NCBI GenBank assembly: GCA_946998225.1
Contig: CAMPYH010000005.1
Span: 1 to 47,605 of the forward strand
Source of the DNA: an uncultured Clostridiaceae bacterium
Lineage (GTDB): Bacteria; Bacillota; Clostridia; TANB77; CAG-508
DNA: 47,605 nucleotides
Direction: 5' to 3'
Under the pieces are notes generated by a model, which made no database searches, was not told the DNA's origin, and saw nothing but the letters and a program-made list of their open reading frames with translations. Positions 9,576 to 17,726 of this stretch are shown one piece after another. The position numbers and the translations under genes were made by a program. The stretch's first letter is position 1. The number at the start of each line of letters is the position of its first letter.

Positions 9576-9578
9576 TTA

Positions 9579-10025
9579 TTATTCCCCTTTAACTAAAACT
9601 TTTATTGTTGTTTCGATTCCTTCTTCAAGTTTTATATCTACTTTATACTCGCCTTTTAATTTAATTTTTTCTTGTATCTTAATTCTTTTTCTATCTATTT
9701 TAATATTAAAATCTTCAAGTAATTTTTCTTCTATATCTTTATTTGTAACTGTTCCAAAAAGTTTTCCATCTTCTCCAGCTTTTACTTTTATTTCAACTAC
9801 TTTATCTTTTAATATATTTGCTATATTTTTAGAGTTTTCTTTAGTTTCTTTCCTTTTAGCTTCAAGATTTTCTTTTTTTATTTTTAGCTTTTCTATATTT
9901 TCCTTATTTGCAAGTACTGCTTTTTTATTTGGAATTAAAAAGTTTTCTGCAAAGCCTTGCTTTACATCTACCATTTCGTCTTTTTTTCCTGTTCCTTTTA
10001 CATCTTCTAAAAGTATTACTTTCAT
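9579..10025 (-). CDS. rplI: 50S ribosomal protein L9
   Basis: 148 residues, normal for L9. It begins MKVILLEDVKGTGKKDE, the N-terminal 23S rRNA-binding domain, followed by NFLIPNKKA, a long charged connecting helix and the C-terminal domain with DGKLFGTVTNKDI. The frame is open back to 10043, but the ATG at 10025 has GGAGGA six nt upstream and gives the conserved N-terminus. A start at 10043 would also lie inside the -10 box of the promoter at 10043-10071. It is the first gene of the leftward run that continues with dnaB and tilS. Confidence 0.97.
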   Translation of the reverse strand: MKVILLEDVKGTGKKDEMVDVKQGFAENFLIPNKKAVLANKENIEKLKIKKENLEAKRKETKENSKNIANILKDKVVEIKVKAGEDGKLFGTVTNKDIEEKLLEDFNIKIDRKRIKIQEKIKLKGEYKVDIKLEEGIETTIKVLVKGE

Positions 10026-10042
10026 AGCTCCTCCTTCACTCA

Positions 10043-10071
10043 AGTATATTTTACTTTCCTGTCTATGTCAA
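10043..10071 (-). promoter_or_regulatory. Near-consensus sigma-A promoter of the rplI-dnaB operon
   Basis: On the minus strand TTGACA (10066-10071) and TATACT (10043-10048) are separated by 17 bp. The predicted start near 10036 leaves a leader of about 11 nt that holds only the ribosome site before rplI. It lies 3 nt from the stop codon of the large surface protein gene. Confidence 0.75.
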
Positions 10072-10073
10072 AA

Positions 10074-13000
10074 CTATTTCTTTTTATTTTCAGCATATAT
10101 TTTATATAAAACTATTACATTTAATGTAATTAAAATGCCTAAAATTACAAAAAATGTTGGATTTGAAATATCTAATATTTTTATGCTTATTTTTTTATCT
10201 TCTTCTTTTTTGCTTAGATTTGGCACATTAAGTTCATTATATGTTTTAGTAATATTTGTACTCATTTTAAGATCTTCACTACCAAGCTTTTTAATATCTG
10301 TCTCTAATATTAAGTTTAAATTAATTGAGTCTTCTGGTTTAATTTCTTTTCTAGATATATCGTTTGTTAAAAATTCATTTTCATTTTTACTTCTCCAATA
10401 TATTCTATTTTTTGGACTTATATTAAAATTATTTGGTTTAGTTACAACTAATTCTGATACATATCCTGGAATTTGTCCACTATTTGATATTTGAAGATCA
10501 TATATTAATTCTATTTTTTTAGCGTTTTTAATATCTTTTCTATTTAATACAATTTCAGTTTTGTTTTTCTTTTTGTTTTCCTTAACTTCTTTTTTAATAT
10601 ACTTATTTATTCCGTTTTTATTTTCAAAAATTCCTATACCTTGAAGCTTTAAACTTGAATAGATATTAAAATCCACCATTTTAAATATTTCATAATCTGT
10701 ATCATCTTCTATTAATTGTATTGTCATATTTTTAGCTTCATCTTTTAATTTATCTTCATCTTTAAATATATTTAAATTACCATATGTAGATTTTACGTCT
10801 TTTACATAATTTCCATATATATCTGTTGCCTCATTTATTTCTGCATATACTTTAAATTCATCACTGCCATGTATATTATCTTTTACATCTAAAATTAAAG
10901 ATATTTCATGGTAATTTAAAATTCCTGTTTCATCATCTTTTTCTCTAATTGGTATTTGTTTACCAATATTTTTTAATTCCTCATATGATAATATATTTGT
11001 CTTAAGTATTCTTATTTCACTTTTATCTAATGCCGGCTTTCCAGATATATCGTATGTTTTAAATTTAGTATTTAAATTAGATATATCTTTAGAGTCATAT
11101 TCAAGTTCTTTTGGAAGATATACTGATATACTTTTTGCAAAAGCAGGTATATCTCCTTCATTAAATACTCTTATCTTAAGTTCTACTTTATCTTTTTCAG
11201 ATACATTAACAGACTTTTTATCTATATTCTTAATTACATCTTTTTTATTGCTTATCCTATTATATGCTTCTGATCTTTCAGATTCTTTTGACCAAATTTT
11301 AGATATACCCATTTTTAAGCTAAGTTTCATTTTTTCTTCTTTTGTATCAAAGATTTCAAAATCTGTATCATCTTCTTTTTTATAAAAGTTAAAAGTATCT
11401 AAATTTAAATTATTTGGTACAGAATCTATATCTGTATATCCTTCTTTTGAATATATTCCAGATATTTCAGCAAAAAGTATCATTGGTTTTTGTCTTTCCT
11501 TTTTTCTTTTTGCATTTATTGTATTTACATTTGTTTCATCACTTATATGTGATGAAATATATTGTGAATTAAATGTATTTTTATTAGCCTTTATTTCTCC
11601 ATCTTCTTTAAGTATAACTAAAGATATTTTTGAATCTTTGTAAAAAATATCATTTGATGTCATTTTAGGAATTAGATTTCTAAGTTTATCTTCTATTCCT
11701 GTTATCTCATTTTTTCTAAGTACTGCCGGTCCTTTTATAATTAACGGATCTTTATTTGTAACATTAAACACTTTCATTTTGTTTTCATCAAGTGTATATC
11801 CTAATATACTAGATAATTTTTCTGGTTGAGTTGCTTTTTGTATTTTCCAAAGATTTTTAACATTAACATCATTTTCCATTATATATCCCATACCTTCAGG
11901 TATAAATATATCTACACTTGTAGGAGATGCTTCAACTTCACCTTCATTAAATACTCTTACTATATTTGTAACTACATCACCGCATTTCACATTTACTGAG
12001 TTTTTAACATTTTTAAAGGCATCTTCTTTTCCTTTTTTGAGTTCTAATATGTTTACTTTTGGAACCCTATCTAGTTTTTCTTCATTTATATTTTCAGTAA
12101 ATAGTTTTAAAGATAAATCTAATTTATCTTTTTTAAAAGATACTATCTCAAAATCTGTATAATCTTCTTGTGTTTTAAAATATTTATTCTCACTTAAATC
12201 CATATCTTGAAAATTAAATAAATATTCTTTTACAAACTCTTTATAATTTCTTTTTGCAAATTCTAAATTAATACCTTCAGAGTTAGAATTTTCACCTATT
12301 TCAGCAATTATTACTTTGTCTTCATTTTCTCTAATATCTTCACTTGTAATTAACTCAAGCTGTATAATTTCACGTGCATTAAAATTTTTCTTATCTAAAG
12401 TCCATCCATTTATTTCTTTATTTAATAAATATTTCGATTCTAGAATTCCGTCTTCATTAATTTCCCATCCAAATTTTTCATTAATATTACTTCTATCTTT
12501 ACTTAAAAACTCAAGCCCTTCTGGTATAAGTAGTTTTACACTTCCTCCTAGTGCTTTTTCTTTTCCTTCATTAAACATAGAAATATCTAAAACTATTCTT
12601 TCATTTTGTTTAACCTTAACCGCATCTTTTGGACTATTATATTTTTTATTTTGAAGATCAATATTATCTAATATATTTTTATGTCTATTTTGAGGCTGTG
12701 TATCTCCTACTTTGGAAATATTAAGTCTTAATGCAAGATCTCTTGTCTCTTTTTCTACATTAAATTCTATATAGTCTGTATCATCTTCTAAATTTTCTAT
12801 ATTTATATTTTTAAGTTCATTATATCCTTTATCAAAATCTAGTGTATTTGGAGCTGAATCTCTATCTACTGTTTGTTGTTTTTTTATTTCAGCTATTATT
12901 TTAAATTCATTATCTTCTACTTTTTTATTATTTACTTTAAGTACAAGTGGTATTTCATGTTTACCTGTTTTAAATGCTTTATCTACTTTAAAAACTGGAT

Positions 13001-15311
13001 TTATTTCTAAATCTTTTTGTTTTGTTGTAGATATATATCCATTCTCCTCATACCATCCATTAGATATATTAATACTTGAATTTTTATCTAGTTCTAATAT
13101 ATCTGGAATTAGTACACTTACTTTTCCTAATTTTTCTTTTGTCTCTCCTTCATTAAAGATAAAAAGATTTAACTTAATTGTTTGTCCATTTTTTAATTCT
13201 AATTTTTCTTTAGGAAAATTATATGTACCACTTGTGTTTTTACCATTTGAATTTATTTTAGTTTTTAAATCTTTTAGATCTACTGCTTTTTCTAAGTCTA
13301 ATTTTCTTTCTTTTCCATCTATTTGAGATACAAAAAGTTTAAGACTTAAATCTCCTTTTTCACTTATAATTAAATTTTCATAAGAAAATGTATCATCTTT
13401 TGGAAATACATTTTCAGCAAATAGATTAGTAAAATATGATACAATTTCATCTTCTTTAAAAAATGCGCTATCTCTATCTTCTTTTTTATTAAAGTTTAAA
13501 TTTGTAATATTATTATTTGCATTTCTTTTGTTGTTTTTATTATTTCTACTTTTTTCATCTTCATTTAAATTAGATACTATATCTTCTAGGTTTATATCAT
13601 CTAAAAAGGCACCATTAACTAGTTTTGCATAGAAGTTTAAATTTGTTTTTTCTTTAAAATTTTCATCTTTCATATTAGCTTCTAATTTTATATTTTTAGA
13701 ATCTATTTTCATTATATTTATATCTTCTGTTTCTTGTTTTAGTGTTCCTTCTATTTTTTGATCTTTAAAATATTTACTAATATATATATTTTTTTCTAAT
13801 TTTTCCCAAAGATATTTTTTATTTATATCACTATTTAAATCTACATCTACTCCATTTGGAACAAATACTACTACAGTTCCAGGAAATGCATCTATATCTC
13901 CTTCATTAAATGCTGAAATATTAAATGTGATTTTATCTTTATTTTCTACTTCAAGTTTTTCTTTTGTTATATTTGTTAAAAAGTTTGTACTTTTACCAAA
14001 AGGATTATTTATATTATTTAAATTAGTAGGATCAATATTTTTAGAATGTATTTGCCTTCCACTTATGTTTATTTCATTTATTTTTTCTACATTCATATCT
14101 ATTCTAATATCTTTTACTTTTTTGATATCACTTATTTTAATATTAAATATGTCTTTATCTTTTAATACACTTATAAAAGATTTATATTCTTCATCTTTTG
14201 ACTCATATACTATACCTATATTTTCATTGTATTTATATTTTAAGTCTATATTTATATTTAATTTATCTATATCTTTTTTAAAGTTTTCTTCTATATATTT
14301 TTTATCTATTAAAATATTATATTTATATTTCCCTTCACTTAAAGATTTAACAAAATATTCTTTTGAGTACTTTTCTTTATTTTGTTTTTCTTTATCTAAT
14401 ATATATATTTTATCTTCTGGAATTAATATATATTTATCTAAAATATCTGAATACATCTTTATTTCTAGATTTAAAAAATCTTTAGATCTTGCATATATTG
14501 TTAAATCTTTTAAAATAAGTCCATCATCTGTTTTTTCTTTTATTTTAGGGCAGTTTAATTCTCCTCTTTTGTATTCATTGTGTAGCACCTTATTTTTTTC
14601 TGAAAGCTCCATAAGATATTTATATATTCTTTTTATATCTTTTTTTCTATTTTCATCTATTTCATTATTTAAATATTTTAAACTTTTAAAATCTCTTTCT
14701 TTTTTGTTTATTGTATCCCATATGCATAGCTGAAAAACAAGATAAACATCTTCATCACTAAGACTTGTTTCTTCTTTGTTTAAAGTTTCTTTAAAAAACT
14801 CTTTTCTTTTTAAATTTATATCTTCTTCATTAAAGTATATTTTTGAGATTAAATAATTTATTTTAACTCTATCTTCAAAAGATATATTGTTCAGCTCATC
14901 TATATCTTTAGATAAAACTTTATTTACATATTTTATATCTCCACTTGATTCATAATCTAAAATTTTATCTTCATTTTTTTGAGATGATTTAAAATATTTT
15001 GTTTCAATATTTGGGTCATTTAAATTTTCTTGAAAGCTAAATGCCATAGCTATATTTGAGCTATCTTTAAATATATGCACAAGTGTTTCTTCTTTTTTTG
15101 TATCTCCAAGTTTTCCTGAGTTTATTGAATAATATCCATTTAAAGCTTCAAAGCTTGTTTTTGATTCTGGATTAAACACTTCACCTTTTTTTAATATATT
15201 TATTTTATCTTCTTTTTTGCTTTCACTTTCTCCAAAGCTCATATACAAAAAAAGAGAGCTAAATAGCAAAAGCAAAATTAATATACATACTTTTTTTATT
15301 AACTTTTTCAT
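10074..15311 (-). CDS. Giant repeat-containing, membrane-anchored surface protein with a thioester-domain-like N-terminus
   Basis: About 1745 residues from the ATG at 15311. The longer frame to 15380 would start inside a terminator hairpin. A signal peptide (MKKLIKK, then a long Leu/Ile core) opens the protein. Residues about 55-230 resemble Cys-Gln thioester adhesin domains: a FQLCIWDTI segment (192-200) resembles their TQxAIW motif, but the usual Cys position appears to be Ser92. Six copies of a module follow, each with a NEG signature (FNEGD, FNEGE and so on; the last is SNSGQ) and an IPEGLE-like strand. They alternate with a DDTDxEI...LSLKL module. The C-terminus has one membrane segment and a Lys tail, with no LPxTG. 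Likely a stalk-like surface protein or adhesin; ligand unknown. It probably has a leaderless promoter (15318-15346). Confidence 0.85.
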   Translation of the reverse strand: MKKLIKKVCILILLLLFSSLFLYMSFGESESKKEDKINILKKGEVFNPESKTSFEALNGYYSINSGKLGDTKKEETLVHIFKDSSNIAMAFSFQENLNDPNIETKYFKSSQKNEDKILDYESSGDIKYVNKVLSKDIDELNNISFEDRVKINYLISKIYFNEEDINLKRKEFFKETLNKEETSLSDEDVYLVFQLCIWDTINKKERDFKSLKYLNNEIDENRKKDIKRIYKYLMELSEKNKVLHNEYKRGELNCPKIKEKTDDGLILKDLTIYARSKDFLNLEIKMYSDILDKYILIPEDKIYILDKEKQNKEKYSKEYFVKSLSEGKYKYNILIDKKYIEENFKKDIDKLNINIDLKYKYNENIGIVYESKDEEYKSFISVLKDKDIFNIKISDIKKVKDIRIDMNVEKINEINISGRQIHSKNIDPTNLNNINNPFGKSTNFLTNITKEKLEVENKDKITFNISAFNEGDIDAFPGTVVVFVPNGVDVDLNSDINKKYLWEKLEKNIYISKYFKDQKIEGTLKQETEDINIMKIDSKNIKLEANMKDENFKEKTNLNFYAKLVNGAFLDDINLEDIVSNLNEDEKSRNNKNNKRNANNNITNLNFNKKEDRDSAFFKEDEIVSYFTNLFAENVFPKDDTFSYENLIISEKGDLSLKLFVSQIDGKERKLDLEKAVDLKDLKTKINSNGKNTSGTYNFPKEKLELKNGQTIKLNLFIFNEGETKEKLGKVSVLIPDILELDKNSSINISNGWYEENGYISTTKQKDLEINPVFKVDKAFKTGKHEIPLVLKVNNKKVEDNEFKIIAEIKKQQTVDRDSAPNTLDFDKGYNELKNINIENLEDDTDYIEFNVEKETRDLALRLNISKVGDTQPQNRHKNILDNIDLQNKKYNSPKDAVKVKQNERIVLDISMFNEGKEKALGGSVKLLIPEGLEFLSKDRSNINEKFGWEINEDGILESKYLLNKEINGWTLDKKNFNAREIIQLELITSEDIRENEDKVIIAEIGENSNSEGINLEFAKRNYKEFVKEYLFNFQDMDLSENKYFKTQEDYTDFEIVSFKKDKLDLSLKLFTENINEEKLDRVPKVNILELKKGKEDAFKNVKNSVNVKCGDVVTNIVRVFNEGEVEASPTSVDIFIPEGMGYIMENDVNVKNLWKIQKATQPEKLSSILGYTLDENKMKVFNVTNKDPLIIKGPAVLRKNEITGIEDKLRNLIPKMTSNDIFYKDSKISLVILKEDGEIKANKNTFNSQYISSHISDETNVNTINAKRKKERQKPMILFAEISGIYSKEGYTDIDSVPNNLNLDTFNFYKKEDDTDFEIFDTKEEKMKLSLKMGISKIWSKESERSEAYNRISNKKDVIKNIDKKSVNVSEKDKVELKIRVFNEGDIPAFAKSISVYLPKELEYDSKDISNLNTKFKTYDISGKPALDKSEIRILKTNILSYEELKNIGKQIPIREKDDETGILNYHEISLILDVKDNIHGSDEFKVYAEINEATDIYGNYVKDVKSTYGNLNIFKDEDKLKDEAKNMTIQLIEDDTDYEIFKMVDFNIYSSLKLQGIGIFENKNGINKYIKKEVKENKKKNKTEIVLNRKDIKNAKKIELIYDLQISNSGQIPGYVSELVVTKPNNFNISPKNRIYWRSKNENEFLTNDISRKEIKPEDSINLNLILETDIKKLGSEDLKMSTNITKTYNELNVPNLSKKEEDKKISIKILDISNPTFFVILGILITLNVIVLYKIYAENKKK
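10471..13925 (-). repeat. Six NEG-type repeat modules within the giant surface protein
   Basis: The reverse complement of the NEG codons, CCTTCATTAAA, recurs near 13905, 13150, 12570, 11950 and 11160, and a degenerate copy (NSGQIPG) lies near 10480. Spacing is about 580-790 bp. A second motif, written TCTGTATCATCTTCT on the plus strand and encoding the DDTD segment, recurs near 10695, 11355, 12165 (variant) and 12775. The modules have diverged in protein sequence, so they are old duplications rather than recent tandem repeats. Confidence 0.75.
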
Positions 15312-15317
15312 GCTTAA

Positions 15318-15346
15318 ATTATATATTAAGAAAATTGGATATGCAA
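15318..15346 (-). promoter_or_regulatory. Candidate promoter of the giant surface protein gene, giving a leaderless mRNA
   Basis: On the minus strand TTGCAT (15341-15346) and TATAAT (15318-15323) have a 17-bp spacer. Only six bases (TTAAGC) separate TATAAT from the ATG at 15311, so transcription would begin at or very near the start codon. No ribosome site is visible upstream of that ATG. Confidence 0.55.
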
Positions 15347-15348
15347 AG

Positions 15349-15377
15349 AAAAAGATCCATAAATTATGGATCCTTTT
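15349..15377 (-). terminator. Intrinsic terminator downstream of the beta-CASP gene
   Basis: Arms GATCCATAA (15354-15362) and TTATGGATC (15364-15372) pair perfectly. On the minus strand the hairpin is followed by TTTTTC. It lies 29 nt past the stop codon at 15406 and just upstream of the promoter of the next gene. Confidence 0.75.
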
Positions 15378-15405
15378 CATTTCTTAGAGGTAGTAAAAAT
15401 ATGGG

Positions 15406-16905
15406 TTATTTTTTATTTCTTAACCGTAATATTCTGTTTTTGATAGATAGTGAATTTTTAAAGTTTTTTGCTTCTTTTTTAATTTCACATTTTTGTTTGA
15501 ATTTAGAATTTATTTCTTTCATCATTCCGCCTTCATGTCTGTTTATTCTTATGAATTTGGTTGAATCAAGGTTTTTAATTTCAGCACTAGGAATTTCTTC
15601 TTCTAGAGTCTTCATTAAACTTTCTCTTGCTTCTTTCTCACCATGTGTTACAAGTATACCTCTTACTTGTTTAAATGATTTGATGAATTTTACTAAATCC
15701 TTCTTTTCATCATGTGATGAAAATTCTGAAGTCATCTCGATTTCTGCATTAATTTTAAGTTTTGAACCATTGACTTCAATTGTGCTTGAATCATTTTCTA
15801 CTAATTTTCTTCCAAGCGTTCCTTCAGGCTGAAAACTTGTAAAATGTATTAATGCATTTTCGTTTTCAATGTTTTTTGAAACATATTCATTGGAAGGTCC
15901 AAAGCTTGCATTTCCAGAACTGGAAATTATTATACAAGCAGAATTAGAATGAGACACATTAGGTCTTGTTGTTTTATCTACATAGATAATGTCTTCTGGT
16001 TCAAAATCTTTTATTAATACATCAAGTCTATTTTTAAACTTGCTATTGTATTTAAAAAGAAGTTTACCATCAAAGTATACTGGAAGTTCGCTTGGAATTT
16101 CACCTTTTTCTTTCATCCTTTTTATCTCTAAAGATATGAGCTGGGCTCTTCCTAAAGATATTACTGGAATTATTATTTTCTTCTTTTTCTTTACTGCATC
16201 TAGAATGTTTTTTCTAAATACTTTTTCTCTTGTTCTTCCCTCTTCTCCATATGTGCTTTCTGTAATTATATAAACAGGTTCGTTAAGAACATGTTCTGGT
16301 ATAATTGTATCTGGCAAAAATGGATTTTCTTTGGTTTTTAAATCGCCTGTAAAGAAAAATCTCATAGGTGGTATAGTATACGGCTTATCTTCCATGTATT
16401 TTGGTGGGTATATTTCTAAATATACACAACAAGATCCAGGTATGTGTGAATTTGGAATCAAAGTAACAAAAATGTTTTCTAAGACTTCAAATCTTTTTCC
16501 ATTCTCTATAACTTTCATGCTATCTAGAGCTTTTGCAATTTCTTTTTCCGAATATAGTATTGGTATTCCCTGATTCTTTTCGGCTGTTCTTTGAATCGAA
16601 AGAGTGTCATCTAAAGATGTTCCAATAAGAACCCGTGTATCTTTTGATGAGTAAACTGGTCCATCAAATGTTTTACACAGATCAGGTAAACATGCTATAT
16701 GGTCTGTGTGTGCGTGTGTTAATATAACACAATCTGGTGTATCCGAAATCGTTCTTTGCCTATCTTGAGGTAATTCGAAATTCCAGCCACAATCAATTAA
16801 GATTTTATGTTTCAGCAAATCCCTATGGATAACTAAAAGAGTTTGGCTTCCCGTCACACTGTCACAAGTACTCATGACTTCAACTGCAAATTTTTTGTTT
16901 CTCAT
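15406..16905 (-). CDS. Metallo-beta-lactamase/beta-CASP family nuclease (CPSF-like RNA specificity type)
   Basis: 499 residues from the ATG at 16905. The MBL part shows the zinc-binding THAHTDH motif and GDLKTKE. The beta-CASP part has ITESTYGEEGR, IIPVISLGRAQ, the SSSGNASFGPS loop, FQPEGTLGRKL and, near the end, EFSSHDEKKD and VTHGEKEA. These match the CPSF73-like branch of MBL RNA-processing enzymes rather than RNase J. It probably cuts RNA or single-stranded nucleic acid in the cytoplasm. The frame extends to 16941, but AAGGGGG lies 10 nt before the ATG at 16905, which favours that start. The 5' leader carries two perfect palindromes (16922-16971). Confidence 0.88.
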   Translation of the reverse strand: MRNKKFAVEVMSTCDSVTGSQTLLVIHRDLLKHKILIDCGWNFELPQDRQRTISDTPDCVILTHAHTDHIACLPDLCKTFDGPVYSSKDTRVLIGTSLDDTLSIQRTAEKNQGIPILYSEKEIAKALDSMKVIENGKRFEVLENIFVTLIPNSHIPGSCCVYLEIYPPKYMEDKPYTIPPMRFFFTGDLKTKENPFLPDTIIPEHVLNEPVYIITESTYGEEGRTREKVFRKNILDAVKKKKKIIIPVISLGRAQLISLEIKRMKEKGEIPSELPVYFDGKLLFKYNSKFKNRLDVLIKDFEPEDIIYVDKTTRPNVSHSNSACIIISSSGNASFGPSNEYVSKNIENENALIHFTSFQPEGTLGRKLVENDSSTIEVNGSKLKINAEIEMTSEFSSHDEKKDLVKFIKSFKQVRGILVTHGEKEARESLMKTLEEEIPSAEIKNLDSTKFIRINRHEGGMMKEINSKFKQKCEIKKEAKNFKNSLSIKNRILRLRNKK

Positions 16906-16921
16906 AATTATGTCCCCCTTC

Positions 16922-16971
16922 AGGATAAATTTATCCTTCAATCATATTTTATATATAAGATAATCTTATAT
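16922..16971. promoter_or_regulatory. Two perfect palindromes in the leader of the beta-CASP nuclease gene
   Basis: AGGATAAATTTATCCT (16922-16937) is a perfect 16-bp palindrome, about 6 nt upstream of the GGGGG ribosome site. ATATAAGAT-A-ATCTTATAT (16953-16971) is a perfect 9+1+9 dyad. Both lie between the likely promoter (-10 at 16982-16987) and the start codon. They could be protein operators or hairpins in the mRNA leader. Neither has a terminator-like T run on the minus strand. Confidence 0.6.
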
Positions 16972-16981
16972 TCATATATTT

Positions 16982-17010
16982 ATTATAACCTAAAAATGGA
17001 TTTATGCAAA
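16982..17010 (-). promoter_or_regulatory. Likely promoter of the beta-CASP nuclease gene
   Basis: The minus strand reads TTTGCA, then a 17-bp spacer, then TATAAT (16982-16987). The predicted start near 16975 leaves a leader of about 70 nt that contains both palindromes. The -35 box is imperfect. Confidence 0.5.
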
Positions 17011-17013
17011 TAA

Positions 17014-17544
17014 TTAAAACAAATCTTCTTCCTTAATATTTGGAAGTTCTGGCATATCTTTTAAATTTTCTATACCAAAGGTGAATAAGAATTTATCTGT
17101 AGTACCAAATCCCATTGGTTTTCCAATTAAATCTTTTTTACCTGTTTCTTCAATAAGGCCATATTCTAAAAGTCTAGTTACTATTGCATCAGATGATACA
17201 CCCCTTATATTATTTATTTCAGGTCTAGATATATTTTGGTTATATGCAATTATTGAAAGAACTTCTAGTGCTGTATCTGTAAGTTTTGGTTCTTCTTTTG
17301 AATCAATTACTTTAAATACTTCGTCTTTAAATTCTTTTTTTGAACACATTTGGTATTTTCCATTTGTCTCTATAATTTCAATACCATATATATCTTTTTT
17401 CTTTTCTTCTTTTAATTCATCTAGTATACCTTTAGTATATTCTAAACTTTTTCCAATGCTTGAAGAAATACTTTCAAGTGTTATTTCATTTCCACTTGCA
17501 AAAAGTATTGCTTCTACCGCACTTTTGTCTTCTACATTTTTCAT
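17014..17544 (-). CDS. scpB: Segregation and condensation protein B
   Basis: 176 residues, normal length. The winged-helix pair is recognisable: VEAILFASGNEIT at the N-terminus, then LTDTALEVLSIIAYNQ and RPEINNIRGVSSDA, which is the family signature, and GKPMGFGTT near the C-terminus. ScpB joins ScpA and SMC in the condensin complex that organises the chromosome. scpA, usually directly upstream, is not next to it here, so the pair is split. GGAGAG precedes the ATG. The gene is divergent from tRNA-Met. Confidence 0.94.
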   Translation of the reverse strand: MKNVEDKSAVEAILFASGNEITLESISSSIGKSLEYTKGILDELKEEKKKDIYGIEIIETNGKYQMCSKKEFKDEVFKVIDSKEEPKLTDTALEVLSIIAYNQNISRPEINNIRGVSSDAIVTRLLEYGLIEETGKKDLIGKPMGFGTTDKFLFTFGIENLKDMPELPNIKEEDLF

Positions 17545-17556
17545 TTGCTCTCCATA

Positions 17557-17585
17557 TTGACAATTTTTAATTTTCTATGTATAAT
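17557..17585 (+). promoter_or_regulatory. Consensus sigma-A promoter of tRNA-Met
   Basis: TTGACA (17557-17562), a 17-bp spacer and TATAAT (17580-17585) are a perfect match to consensus. The predicted start is near 17592, about 6 nt before the tRNA. Confidence 0.88.
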
Positions 17586-17597
17586 TATTTTACTTAT

Positions 17598-17674
17598 GGC
17601 GAAGTAGCTCAGTTGGCTAGAGCATACGGTTCATACCCGTACGGTCATGTGTTCGAATCACATCTTCGTCACCA
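17598..17674 (+). tRNA. tRNA-Met(CAU), elongator
   Basis: A full cloverleaf can be folded: acceptor GGCGAAG with CTTCGTC (one G-U pair), D arm GCTCAGTTGGCTAGAGC, anticodon stem TACGG/CCGTA with loop TTCATAC, T arm with GTTCGAATC, and an encoded CCA. The stem lacks the three G-C pairs of initiator tRNA. The anticodon arm (GTACGG TTCATAC CCGT type) resembles Bacillus elongator tRNA-Met rather than the CAU-bearing tRNA-Ile that TilS modifies. Confidence 0.95.
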
Positions 17675-17699
17675 AAAGCAAGGCTTGCCTTGCTTTTTT
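17675..17699 (+). terminator. Intrinsic terminator of tRNA-Met
   Basis: Directly after CCA, AAAGCAAGG pairs with CCTTGCTTT around a CTTG loop and runs into TTTTTTC. The asnS gene on the minus strand ends 28 nt further on. Confidence 0.9.
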
Positions 17700-17726
17700 C
17701 TTTTCTTCTCTTTTCTTTTTTCTTTT

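Noticed and set aside
15312..15380. Longer N-terminus for the giant surface protein (start at 15380)
   Set aside because: It would lie in a terminator hairpin and upstream of the only promoter, and it puts a spurious hydrophobic stretch before a normal signal peptide.
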